Virus record (IMG/VR): IMGVR_UViG_3300049893_000267
Span: 1 to 21,422 of that record
Origin: a virus
Length of the DNA: 21,422 bases
Strand: one strand, 5' to 3'
Position numbers and translations under genes: made by a program. The notes beneath the pieces are model-generated. The model did not search any database, was not told where the DNA came from, and was given only the letters and a program-made list of their open reading frames with translations. Shown one piece after another: positions 6,723-13,722 of the stretch. How positions within the stretch are numbered: the first letter of the stretch is position 1; each line of letters opens with the position of its first letter.

Positions 6723-6937
6723 TTGCTACCTCCGTATGTATTTTTATAGTAACTATTTGCTTCTCTTAATATACTTTCTCCATTGCCAACATGATTCATG
6801 TAACATTCTACATAAGCATCTTCAATCTCCTTTCGGTGCATTGCTTTGGCTTGCTCTAGTATCTCCATTGACACGTACCCGAGTTGTGCTGTTACGGATG
6901 CGAACCACTCAACACTACTTTGTTTTTTGTTACTCAT
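6719..6937 (-). CDS. Small phage protein of SSVEW type, unknown function
   Basis: This 72-residue protein starts MSNKKQSSVEWFA and continues with a long helix containing ILEQAKAMHRKEIEDAY. Short proteins with SSVEW near the start and an EQAKxM-type helix are, as far as I recall, common in phages of Bacteroidetes and have no assigned role. It is the first protein gene after the tRNA-like gene, about 44 bases away. It probably shares the message with the RNA or uses processing at the tRNA 3' end. Its stop overlaps the 47-residue gene. Confidence 0.75.
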   Translation of the reverse strand: MSNKKQSSVEWFASVTAQLGYVSMEILEQAKAMHRKEIEDAYVECYMNHVGNGESILREANSYYKNTYGGSK

Positions 6938-6980
6938 TTTTGTCTGTCTTTAGGGTTATAAAACATTACATATAATTTTG

Positions 6981-7069
6981 TAGTCAGGACAGGATTCGAA
7001 CCTGTATTCAGGGACTCAAAGTAAATTACCCCTCAGAGTTTGTATGGCTACCAATTTTGCCACCTGACT
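6981..7069 (-). tRNA. Class-II-length tRNA or tRNA-like gene with irregular anticodon arm
   Basis: The acceptor stem pairs AGTCAGG (7069-7063) with CCTGACT (6988-6982), seven of seven. The T arm ACAGG-TTCGAAT-CCTGT (7005-6989) is perfect. The D loop keeps ATTGGTA, and the length of 89 with 39 bases between D and T arms is that of a Leu/Ser-type tRNA. No five-pair anticodon stem around a seven-base loop can be built. Candidate loops read CTGAGGG (GAG, Leu), CTCTGAG (CTG, Gln) or CTTTGAG (TTG, Gln), none well stemmed. The D stem is also shifted (TGGC/GCCA). No CCA is encoded. It could be a degenerate tRNA or a tRNA-like processing signal for the large RNA upstream. Confidence 0.7.
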
Positions 7070-7070
7070 A

Positions 7071-7690
7071 TGTTACACCCGACTTTAGCTTGGTGTTGTG
7101 TGATAGCGTAGTCTCCTACCTAACACAGCTACTTGCAATAGTGGATATCACACCTGCAAGGGACTCCAGACTGGTGCGCTGATCTTATGGGTAGCGTTCT
7201 GGGTACAATCCTGTACATGGGTGACAACGGAACTTAGTGTTTGTTAATCAGTAGGGTAAACTGCCCTTCAAGCAGTGCACTTTGTTCTAGTCTGTGATCT
7301 CTGTAATTTAGTATTCACGTGGAGCCACGGGTTAATCACACCCGCTTGAAGATAGCTCAGACTATTGTTGTCATCCATGTATAAACCTGAGGAGATATTG
7401 TTGCAATCGCGTTAAGAGTACTGCGGATAAACCTCTCGGTACCATCTGGGTGATCATTTTCCTCTTGTTGGTCTTTTAACTCACTCCTTAATCTCATCTT
7501 TCATATTACGTTTTCTCAGATCAATCTCCTGCTTGTTCTACCCTGCGGCTGGGAAGGCACTTACTTAGGATTCGCAGATTCACTGGTACTAATAAGCAAA
7601 TACATTGAACTGTGGGAACCGCTCCCTCACATCTGATCTCTGTGTCAGCACACGCGGAGATTCGTTTGATACTATTGTAAATGAAAGAAT
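7071..7690 (-). ncRNA. Large ornate noncoding RNA candidate (GOLLD/ROOL-like in size and setting)
   Basis: No credible gene lies here. G+C is clearly higher than in genes: 32 of 60 at 7141-7200 against 19 of 60 at 7861-7920, counted by hand. Helices include 7636-7640/7657-7661 with 7642-7645/7650-7653 inside, 7612-7617/7623-7630, 7390-7396/7524-7530, 7288-7294/7358-7364, 7328-7332/7340-7344, 7260-7264/7272-7276, 7203-7207/7212-7216, 7132-7137/7155-7160 and 7075-7079/7092-7096. Two hairpins close GAGA (GNRA) loops only when read on the minus strand (7108-7119 and 7431-7440), fixing orientation. Two crossing pairings suggest pseudoknots. It abuts a tRNA-like gene. Phage GOLLD and ROOL RNAs are known to be this large and to lie near tRNAs; membership is not proven. 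The 5' end is approximate. Confidence 0.65.
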
Positions 7691-7699
7691 ATATGTCAA
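7669..7699 (-). promoter_or_regulatory. Weak promoter candidate for the large RNA
   Basis: On the minus strand, TTTGACA lies at 7700-7694 just after the cREC stop. TACAAT (7679-7674) and TAGTAT (7674-7669) follow downstream. The spacings (14 or 19) are not ideal and no exact TAnnTTTG box follows. The RNA may instead be read through from the cREC gene. Confidence 0.22.
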
Positions 7700-7704
7700 A
7701 GAAC

Positions 7705-8172
7705 TTAATTTTCTACTTGAGTCTCCATTTTAAATGGAGTAACCTTTAGATCAATATCCAAAGGACTATCAACCACTTTAGCAAAGTTATTGATATAGTG
7801 ATACATATTGCTGCAACCCACAGGGTTAGCACTATGAATCCTAACGATAGGGAATACAATAGGTTTTTGAGTTTCTTCATGCTTTTCAAACAAATAATCA
7901 CACAACCATTTTACACAGTCTAATCCTGTTTTTTCTTTGAATGTTTCATATTCAATAATATCAATACCGTTGTGTTGATTCTTGTAGAAATCCTTCATAT
8001 GTTCTAAACCTAAATCATGATCAAACGTGATAAAATCAGGAACATCGTTTTCTTGAATATAGTCAACAAATTCTTGGTAGTTTCTTACTACTACAAAAGG
8101 TTCATGCCCATCAAGGGTAATGATTGGAGTACGTATATCATCTAGATATAACGCTGTTTTTAATTTAGTCAT
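7705..8172 (-). CDS. Cyclic-phosphate-processing receiver-domain (cREC) protein
   Basis: This 155-residue protein has a receiver-like fold pattern. The acidic pair in YLDDIRTP is at residues 9-16, VVVRNYQEFVDYI follows, then FDHDLG at 50-55, GLDCVKWLCDYLF in the middle and HSANPVG at 113-119. This order matches the family annotated as cyclic-phosphate-processing receiver domain. That family was proposed from comparative genomics to act on cyclic phosphate ends in RNA repair or conflict systems and is frequent in phages. The acidic residues and the His are intact. It stands alone between a terminator (8219-8247) and the large RNA region. A one-mismatch -7 box (TAATATTG, 8195-8188) lies upstream of its ATG. 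Biochemical activity is inferred only from family. Confidence 0.75.
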   Translation of the reverse strand: MTKLKTALYLDDIRTPIITLDGHEPFVVVRNYQEFVDYIQENDVPDFITFDHDLGLEHMKDFYKNQHNGIDIIEYETFKEKTGLDCVKWLCDYLFEKHEETQKPIVFPIVRIHSANPVGCSNMYHYINNFAKVVDSPLDIDLKVTPFKMETQVEN

Positions 8173-8218
8173 TTGGTTTTCTGATTACAATATTACAAAA
8201 AGTTTAAACATGAAACAA

Positions 8219-8247
8219 CAAGAGTGTCCACTTTCTGAACACTCTTG
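8219..8247 (-). terminator. Hairpin terminator after the 8264 gene
   Basis: A nine-pair stem (CAAGAGTGT 8219-8227 with ACACTCTTG 8239-8247) and an eleven-base loop lie just past the stop at 8264. On the minus strand it is followed by the T-rich TTGTTTCAT. It probably ends the 11-8.3 kb operon before the cREC gene. Confidence 0.65.
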
Positions 8248-8263
8248 CGTAACATGTTGATTG

Positions 8264-8542
8264 TTAGTCAAATATATAACCAACAGTATTGTCAAATGGG
8301 TTAAATTCTAACTGAATTGTACGGGTATATACCCCTGGTTCTAACACAATAGGTGCATGTTCTGGATGAACAAGAATACACTTACTATCAAGTTTAAACT
8401 CAATGCTGTTAAATCCACGAACTTCAGTTTCAGTCCAATGAATGCATTCTTTACCATTCATGCTGGTAAGAATATGACCATTACCTGTTTTGCCAATAGA
8501 CAGTGTAAGTTTACTGTCTTTGTTTTCATATACTTTTTTCAT
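8264..8542 (-). CDS. Small beta-rich unknown protein
   Basis: This 92-residue protein is not recognised. It alternates short hydrophobic strands and turns (KLTLSIGK, GHILTSM, SIEFKL, CILVHPEHAPIVLEPGVY), suggesting a beta-sandwich or barrel. The PEHAPIVLEPGVY segment is its most distinctive part. It is the last gene before a terminator. Its ATG overlaps the end of the 245-residue gene upstream. No catalytic set is visible. Confidence 0.7.
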   Translation of the reverse strand: MKKVYENKDSKLTLSIGKTGNGHILTSMNGKECIHWTETEVRGFNSIEFKLDSKCILVHPEHAPIVLEPGVYTRTIQLEFNPFDNTVGYIFD

Positions 8543-9279
8543 TAGCTTTGTGCTTTAATCTTAGTTAAATAATCTTCTTTTGACATGTGGTAATTAGGTC
8601 TCCAACCTTGACTTTCTGCTTTACCTTTACCATGTTTGGAAATAATCACTTCACCTTGACGATATATCTCTTCAGTATATAATTCATTCTTTAGTGAGTA
8701 TGTCCATGCAATTGCTTCTAAAGCATCATTATTTTGTGCTGCTTCATTAGTTACATAAATCCAGTACTCACGTTCAGTTGAAGAATCTTTACACTTTACT
8801 ACAAAGATATCATTAGTTCTTCTCCATGATGGTAGTTTTGATACATCAAACAATTTACTAGTTTCTATCTTGTACAGCGTATATGTATCTTCAAAAGTTT
8901 CAGTTTTACTATTACCATCATAATCAAACACAAGATTGTTACGTGTAATAGCTTTTTTGTCAATTAACTCAGGATCAACACCTTTCATGATGTTTTCCAC
9001 ACCAATGATGTTAAACAAAGTACGACGTTGTTCAATGTTTTCTACACTAAATGCGTCGGTTACTTTTAATTTGTCATAATTGTCCCACTCTTCTTTTATA
9101 AAGTCTAAGAAATTTACAAAATCAGGACTATCGCTCAAATGAGGATACTCTGTTGCTATTTCTTTTTTAAACTCTTTGTGATCAGAATACTTTGTTTTCC
9201 AAATCATCATTGCTGAATCAAAAGAAAAGTTAGGAACACGATTGATGGTGTAACTAATGTCTTTATAATTAATTTTCAT
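8542..9279 (-). CDS. Unknown 245-residue phage protein
   Basis: The protein is not recognised. The first third is helical and rich in charged and aromatic residues (EFKKEIATEYPHL, FLDFIKEEWDNYDKL). The middle is strand-rich (TYTLYKIE, IFVVKCKDSS, REYWIYVTNEAA) and resembles a small alpha/beta domain that often handles a substrate or partner. No membrane segment, P-loop or zinc cluster is seen. The start overlaps the upstream gene by 11 bases and its end overlaps the next start, so it is part of a coupled series with genes at 8264 and 9269. Confidence 0.7.
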   Translation of the reverse strand: MKINYKDISYTINRVPNFSFDSAMMIWKTKYSDHKEFKKEIATEYPHLSDSPDFVNFLDFIKEEWDNYDKLKVTDAFSVENIEQRRTLFNIIGVENIMKGVDPELIDKKAITRNNLVFDYDGNSKTETFEDTYTLYKIETSKLFDVSKLPSWRRTNDIFVVKCKDSSTEREYWIYVTNEAAQNNDALEAIAWTYSLKNELYTEEIYRQGEVIISKHGKGKAESQGWRPNYHMSKEDYLTKIKAQS

Positions 9280-9964
9280 CTTCTAATAGTTGTTTAAGAT
9301 CAATTTCTACGTCTTTAGGGTTTGATAAGTGACAAGAAAAACCTAATTCTTTCATTGTATAAACTAGATTATTACCTACTTTTTTAAATTCACTAGCGTC
9401 AATGCTATAATTGTCATAATATGAAGAAAATTCTAAACCCTCTTCTCTAACATAGTCATTAATAGTTGTTTCAATTGGATTTTTAATATCCTCTGCTATT
9501 TTCTCTTCAATGCTATGTGTTTCAGGATGGGTAAACAAATTATCAACTTCTAGTGATACACCTACGTTTAATGAATCATAGTCTGATGTTTCAATTACTA
9601 AACGGTTAAAAGGTATATTCGCTGGAATAGTAATGACAACATCTGAATTGCAGGTATCTCTGTTTTCTTCAGAATAATAATCTGTTCCTTCAAACATTTT
9701 TGTTTTTGTATTGTATGCTGCTTCTCCATTTGCTGAAAATTCACCTGCCCATGATCCATAATCTAATGTGTCATACATTTCATTAATTAACCACTCTGCT
9801 TCAGGACAATCTATAGCGTGTCCATCTTCATCTTCCATGTGAACCCAACCTGAGTCACCACCACCTTCCCATTTAAGGATAGGATTTTTGCCTTCCGCAG
9901 ACATTTTATCACACCAGTCAATAAGTTCTTGAATGGTAAATTGTTTTTCTTCTTGATTACTCAT
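9269..9964 (-). CDS. Acidic unknown protein with GGGDSG motif
   Basis: This 231-residue acidic protein starts with a helix (TIQELIDWCDKM). It then shows KWEGGGDSGWVH at about residues 31-42 and WLINEMYDTLDYGSWAGEFSANGEAAYN, followed by strands (DVVITIP). The GGGDSG plus the later G-E-A/Y-N pattern recalls a family of phage and bacterial proteins of unknown function (possibly DUF6878). I am not sure of that match. The C-terminal third is a second, unrelated-looking domain with EEGLEFSSYYDNY. The ATG overlaps the DUF6915-like gene's stop (ATGA). Confidence 0.65.
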   Translation of the reverse strand: MSNQEEKQFTIQELIDWCDKMSAEGKNPILKWEGGGDSGWVHMEDEDGHAIDCPEAEWLINEMYDTLDYGSWAGEFSANGEAAYNTKTKMFEGTDYYSEENRDTCNSDVVITIPANIPFNRLVIETSDYDSLNVGVSLEVDNLFTHPETHSIEEKIAEDIKNPIETTINDYVREEGLEFSSYYDNYSIDASEFKKVGNNLVYTMKELGFSCHLSNPKDVEIDLKQLLEDEN

Positions 9965-10359
9965 GGTAATTCTACTTTTAAAGGTTTAACATAATCTAAT
10001 TTCTCTTCTGCAATTTCTTTAAGGACTTTTCTACCTTCTCCAGGTTTGTACATCCATCCTTTAGTTTCCATGCAGTCTAAATAGTCTTTAATTGTGGGTA
10101 TAAACCCGATGTCCTCTAGGACATGTTGTTCACCTACTGCACGCGTAGGGATCATTTTGCCATCTGAGTTGGTGATATACACACCAAACTGTTGTTCCAT
10201 CCAGAAGATTCCTTCTGAGTGGTGTCTTAATGCGCGGTGACGCATGTCAGGGTAATGAGCTTTTGTCTCATCAAACCAATTATGAATTGGTAAATAGTCA
10301 TCAATAGTTCCACCAAATTTTTTGACAGAACTAATACTGTGGTGTAAAGGGTGACTCAT
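9961..10359 (-). CDS. DUF6915-like phage protein
   Basis: This 132-residue protein has the sequence pattern I associate with DUF6915. HPLHHSISSVKKFGG is followed by DYLPIHNWFDETKAH, then MRHRALRHHSEGIF, then ITNSDGKMIPTRAVGEQHV and IPTIKDYLDC. The many conserved His, Arg and Asp residues look like a catalytic or metal-binding site, but no function has been established for this family as far as I know. It is found in phages and their hosts. It is coupled to neighbours at both ends. The C-terminal 25 residues are basic and probably variable. Confidence 0.75.
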   Translation of the reverse strand: MSHPLHHSISSVKKFGGTIDDYLPIHNWFDETKAHYPDMRHRALRHHSEGIFWMEQQFGVYITNSDGKMIPTRAVGEQHVLEDIGFIPTIKDYLDCMETKGWMYKPGEGRKVLKEIAEEKLDYVKPLKVELP

Positions 10360-10895
10360 GCTTCTATTTCTTCAAGTTCAAGATCTACAACAACTTCTAC
10401 TAAACCTTTAGCAATCAGAATCTCTTTGATCTGAGGGTGTTCTTCCAGACTGAAAACGCATAGATGCTCTAAATTCTTTTGGTGGAAGCATGTCTGGTTA
10501 GCATATTCCATTGCTTCTATCCAGGTTTCATGAGTCTTAGCACCCATGACCACAGAGTTAGTGAGACTGCTGTAATAAATGTTACGCAACTTTGGTGTCA
10601 GAGAGCTAGTAACTTTTACTGTTTCCACAGGTTTTACTTTATGGACAGCAATCATGTGCGTTATATTTTGAAGACTTTCAGTATCATCTATGACATAGTA
10701 TCCTTTTTTAGTCCAGGTGGCTTCTTCAGCACGACCTTCTGGTGATTTCATAATACCTTTAAGAGGGTAATCTACATCTGATTCTGTAGTTTCTATTATA
10801 AATACTACTTGGTCATTATCTGCTGTAAATAATAACCAGTTATCAGGCTCAGCAGCATATTTGTCATAATTAAAGGGTATTCTTGTTTCACTCAT
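10356..10895 (-). CDS. Unknown 179-residue phage protein
   Basis: The protein is not recognised. It has a strand-rich N-terminal half (NWLLFTADNDQVVFIIETTES, KKGYYVIDD) and a helical C-terminal half with WIEAMEYANQTCF, ending in an acidic run (VVVDLELEEIEA). I chose the ATG at 10895, giving MSETRIPF. An upstream in-frame TTG at 10910 would overlap the previous stop as TTGA and add five residues. Overlap with the next gene at its end follows the pattern of this block. Confidence 0.65.
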   Translation of the reverse strand: MSETRIPFNYDKYAAEPDNWLLFTADNDQVVFIIETTESDVDYPLKGIMKSPEGRAEEATWTKKGYYVIDDTESLQNITHMIAVHKVKPVETVKVTSSLTPKLRNIYYSSLTNSVVMGAKTHETWIEAMEYANQTCFHQKNLEHLCVFSLEEHPQIKEILIAKGLVEVVVDLELEEIEA

Positions 10896-10906
10896 GATAC
10901 TAGAAA

Positions 10907-11314
10907 TCAATAGTTAAACTTGATTAATCCCCAAAACAAAGAAAAACTTTTCTTCTTTGCTCTTGTCCTCGCAACAATAGGAGTAACCTGAGTTTCAGGT
11001 GCAAGATTTTTTGCAATTTCAATCTTTTCTAAATTGCGCTTTTTTGCCATCATACCATGATAGTTACAAGTTGATTTTCTAATCTTGTCACACATTCTAT
11101 CTGTTGGTGCATCACCAATCCAAATATACTTGTTACCATCTACTTTTTTAATGGATCCGTGTTTATACAAGAACATCATTACCATTGATGATACATTGTG
11201 TTCACGACATAAGTTAATTGCACCAACTGCTTTAGCGTTGTTTTTAGTTAACTCATAAAAGTTTTTAATAAACTTTCTGTAATTGTCAATTGACTTTTTA
11301 TCTGAAATTCTCAT
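10907..11314 (-). CDS. Basic protein, possible winged-helix DNA-binding
   Basis: This 135-residue, lysine/arginine-rich protein has a central part reading AKAVGAINLCREHNVSSMVMMFLYKHGSIKKVDGNKYIW. That suggests two helices followed by a beta-hairpin wing, as in winged helix-turn-helix regulators. This is a shape argument only. The tail is strongly basic (RTRAKKKSF). It is coupled to the zinc-protein gene upstream at 11314. It could be a transcription factor for the middle gene block, or a nucleic-acid-binding accessory protein. Confidence 0.6.
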   Translation of the reverse strand: MRISDKKSIDNYRKFIKNFYELTKNNAKAVGAINLCREHNVSSMVMMFLYKHGSIKKVDGNKYIWIGDAPTDRMCDKIRKSTCNYHGMMAKKRNLEKIEIAKNLAPETQVTPIVARTRAKKKSFSLFWGLIKFNY

Positions 11315-11718
11315 TACTCTGAAATTAAAATGTTATGTAATTTTCTAAACTCTATCTCTTGCTTAATTAGTTGTAGATGCCATTCAGCACCTCCATAATC
11401 TAGTATAGCTTGAAGATGATCATTTGTCAATTCTGCAATAGTTTTCCATTGCAATGGTTCAGTACCGTCTTTACCACGTGTACCTCTAGTGGCATGGTGT
11501 CTAACCTTTTCAAAAGGTTCATCTAAGTACACAGGAGTACTTACTACTTTTGTCATATCAACTCCACCATATCTTAGATATGATGTTCCTCCATCCACCA
11601 TTGATTTGTTATCACAACCGCAAGTTTTATAGTCATGACGGTGATGGGAGACAAGTATTTCTCCGCACCCTAAACAGAGTACGGAGTTATACACAATTTG
11701 TCTTTCTTTAGAAGGCAT
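11314..11718 (-). CDS. Small zinc-binding phage protein (CxxC-HD-CxC type)
   Basis: This 134-residue protein has an N-terminal metal site in the order CLGC, SHHRHDYKTCGC, then VDGGTSYLRYGG. The arrangement C-x2-C, H-x-H-D-x3-C-x-C with a following VDGG and Y-x-R is familiar from an uncharacterised phage family. The rest is helical with LNDH-like spacing (LTNDHLQAIL). I start it at the ATG at 11718 (MPSKERQ), which overlaps the AAA+ gene's last codons by 11 bases. A longer in-frame reading from 11823 would cover coding DNA of that gene and has no credible leader. The ATG at 11724 is an equal alternative. Confidence 0.7.
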   Translation of the reverse strand: MPSKERQIVYNSVLCLGCGEILVSHHRHDYKTCGCDNKSMVDGGTSYLRYGGVDMTKVVSTPVYLDEPFEKVRHHATRGTRGKDGTEPLQWKTIAELTNDHLQAILDYGGAEWHLQLIKQEIEFRKLHNILISE

Positions 11719-12844
11719 AAGCATTAAACATTGAATGTTGTTTTGTAATTGGTTCAAGGATAAACATGCGATCTGTATAATATTCAATACGTTCTTGAGA
11801 AGGTTGAACATCATCAGCCTCATCTAATAGCTGTTGTACAATAGATTCATGTTGATGAACTGTCTCTTCAACGCGTACTTCTACAATAAACTGATTTTCA
11901 CCAACTACTTGAGCAACTTCACCTTGATATCCTGATTGATGACCATCTGTAGGTCTACCACTTTCAATTCTAAAGTCATGACCTTCAATACCAGGTTTAA
12001 TTCCTCTAAGATTGATTACAGCTTTAGGTGTATGTAATACTTTTTCACCTTCTGCATTAATGTAATAGACATTGTACTCTTTACGTTCATCTTCGCCATT
12101 TACATTAAAGTAACTTCTAAATGTTTCAGGATTTTCATCATGGATATTTACCTCCTGAATTACACTTTTTACCAAGTCCATAGTAATGATAGGTAAAGTT
12201 GCAATCATAGCAATGGTATCTTTACGGTGGTGTTTGTGAATCAACATGTCATCTACAACCTCAATAATAGTCTCTAAAGGAAGATCACCATATTGCTTGA
12301 TATAACGTATACGACTAGGACGCTGCGTCATGTTCTGTTCTAACCATTGATTGTTGGAAGTAAGCAAGAACAACAAGCGTGAATTTGTCTTTAGCACACC
12401 ATCCATAACAGTAAGTAATGAGTTGCTGTACTTGTCAAAGATTTTGTCATACTCATCAATGAAAATGGTGCAGTCTTGCTGCAACTCATTCAAGAAGTTA
12501 GTCAATCCTTTGTAAGGAGTAGGGATAATGATGACAGGTTGATTCATATTGTTACAAATCAATTCTGCAGTAACTGTTTTACCAGTACCCTTGATACCAT
12601 TGAGCAAAATACCCATGTTACCATCAGTGTTATCCCAAGTCTTCTTCACACGAGTGACAAAATCAGTCTCTATATTATAAAGTTTATAAGAAAACTCAAA
12701 CTTCTCAGAAATACGAGTTAGATAAAATTTACCTACTAACTCATTATACTGAAGTTTGTATATAGCAACAGGTAATTTGTCAAGTTGTGAGGTGACTTCA
12801 TCAATAGAGAAGTTGCTACCTGATTGGAACCAAGCGTTTTTCAT
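11708..12844 (-). CDS. AAA+ ATPase, BCS1-like
   Basis: This 378-residue protein has a single AAA+ module. Walker A GIKGTGKT is at 83-90, Walker B CTIFIDE at 125-131, the sensor-1 segment LTSNN at 161-165, and an arginine-finger region TQRPSRIRY at 173-181 followed by a small lid helix domain. The N-terminal 75 residues and the C-terminal 150 residues are unlike standard AAA+ proteins. The NxxxxRPSRIR sequence is typical of the BCS1/CDC48-like branch. AAA+ proteins of this type remodel proteins or DNA using ATP. In phages they are often replication- or packaging-associated, but the target is not readable here. The gene begins four bases inside the end of a small upstream gene. Confidence 0.85.
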   Translation of the reverse strand: MKNAWFQSGSNFSIDEVTSQLDKLPVAIYKLQYNELVGKFYLTRISEKFEFSYKLYNIETDFVTRVKKTWDNTDGNMGILLNGIKGTGKTVTAELICNNMNQPVIIIPTPYKGLTNFLNELQQDCTIFIDEYDKIFDKYSNSLLTVMDGVLKTNSRLLFLLTSNNQWLEQNMTQRPSRIRYIKQYGDLPLETIIEVVDDMLIHKHHRKDTIAMIATLPIITMDLVKSVIQEVNIHDENPETFRSYFNVNGEDERKEYNVYYINAEGEKVLHTPKAVINLRGIKPGIEGHDFRIESGRPTDGHQSGYQGEVAQVVGENQFIVEVRVEETVHQHESIVQQLLDEADDVQPSQERIEYYTDRMFILEPITKQHSMFNAYAF

Positions 12845-13047
12845 AAAATAAATTTAATGTGATTGTTGTAAAACTCTGGAGATACCATTTCTTGAATGGT
12901 TGGTTGATACTCTAGATGTAAAACAATTTTATCTTGTTCTACCTTATAGACTATAGTTTTGTCATTGAACATGGTTATACCATATTCGTGTGGTCCTTGA
13001 AGTGCATGTTTAAAATGTTCTTCATGATTAATTGATTTGCCATTCAT
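12841..13047 (-). CDS. Small unknown protein
   Basis: This 68-residue protein is not recognised. It begins MNGKSINHEEHFKH and continues with strands (ITMFNDKTIVYKVEQDKIVLHLEY). I place the start at 13047 because AGGAGG lies 11 bases before this ATG and the overlap with the upstream gene is then only 20 bases. A longer in-frame start at 13092 (MYLIGKC) would overlap by 65 bases. Its stop overlaps the AAA+ start (ATGA), suggesting coupled translation. It could be a partner of the AAA+ protein. Confidence 0.6.
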   Translation of the reverse strand: MNGKSINHEEHFKHALQGPHEYGITMFNDKTIVYKVEQDKIVLHLEYQPTIQEMVSPEFYNNHIKFIL

Positions 13048-13405
13048 AATAATAGTGTCCTCCTCTTTTAGACATTTGCCAATAAGATACATGAAACCAA
13101 GTTTCTTTTAAATATCTCATTATCAATTCATTATTGTAATTACCACCAGTGTGTAAAGATAATGTTGTATCACCAGGTAAGAATATAAATCCCCAATCAG
13201 CATAAGTCCATATTTTCTTTACATAATTTAGTAAAGCATTAATACTTTCTTTTGTTGGTTCAAGAAATTCACCTTTAATAACTTGATCATCTTCTTTGTA
13301 GGTACTCCAGTTTCTAATATACTGCAAAGCATCTTGTGTGATGTTACCATCATCATCAAATAGAATCTTCGGTTGAGGAATCAATTTCTTTTTGCGACTC
13401 TTCAT
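13028..13405 (-). CDS. Unknown phage protein with aromatic C-terminus
   Basis: This 125-residue protein is not recognised. It has a basic start (MKSRKKKLIPQPK), a central helix with EPTKESINALLNYVKKIW, and a C-terminal aromatic segment that ends HVSYWQMSKRGGHYYYEWQIN. This last part looks like a folded beta-rich surface and is likely the conserved region. It overlaps the upstream gene by 50 bases if that one is read to its stop at 13356, and it overlaps the following gene by 20. Such nested starts are usual in this window. Confidence 0.65.
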   Translation of the reverse strand: MKSRKKKLIPQPKILFDDDGNITQDALQYIRNWSTYKEDDQVIKGEFLEPTKESINALLNYVKKIWTYADWGFIFLPGDTTLSLHTGGNYNNELIMRYLKETWFHVSYWQMSKRGGHYYYEWQIN

Positions 13406-13712
13406 TTCTTACTGTTTTAATAAGTTGAATAATATCAGGTAACATCCAGTAACCTGTACTTGCCATTTCTTTAGTAAACTCATCAAGATGTTGTGTGATA
13501 TTAGGCATTGTCACACCTTCAGTATCCCATAATGTATTAATTACAGGACCATGTTCTTTTTGAATTACATCAATCAGTCTTTTTAATAACTGTTTAGTTT
13601 GTCTATTGTAAAACCAACCAATGCTTTCACATTCATCGGACGCATATACACATGCTTGTAACCACATTAGCAGATTAAGAATTTTAATCTTGTCTAATTC
13701 ATCTTTTGTCAT
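13356..13712 (-). CDS. Unknown helical phage protein
   Basis: This 118-residue protein is not recognised. It is mainly helical, with hydrophobic helices LNLLMWLQACVYASDE and QTKQLLKRLIDVIQ, and a Ser/Glu-rich acidic tail. I chose the ATG at 13712 (MTKDELDKIK), 11 bases past the stop of the zincin-like gene. A TTG at 13745 in frame would require 23 bases of overlap and adds a lysine-rich leader. No catalytic motif or membrane segment is clear. Confidence 0.6.
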   Translation of the reverse strand: MTKDELDKIKILNLLMWLQACVYASDECESIGWFYNRQTKQLLKRLIDVIQKEHGPVINTLWDTEGVTMPNITQHLDEFTKEMASTGYWMLPDIIQLIKTVRNEESQKEIDSSTEDSI

Positions 13713-13722
13713 CTTCTTTATT

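Noticed and set aside
7260-7385. A 36-codon open frame on the minus strand inside the large RNA (starting MDDNNSLSYLQAG).
   Set aside because: It coincides with several strong helices, has no leader signal and is short enough to be chance.
7071-7700. tmRNA, RNase P RNA or a self-splicing intron as the identity of the large RNA.
   Set aside because: No RNase P core sequence, no tag-peptide frame with an Ala-type tRNA end, no group II domain V and no split exon are visible.
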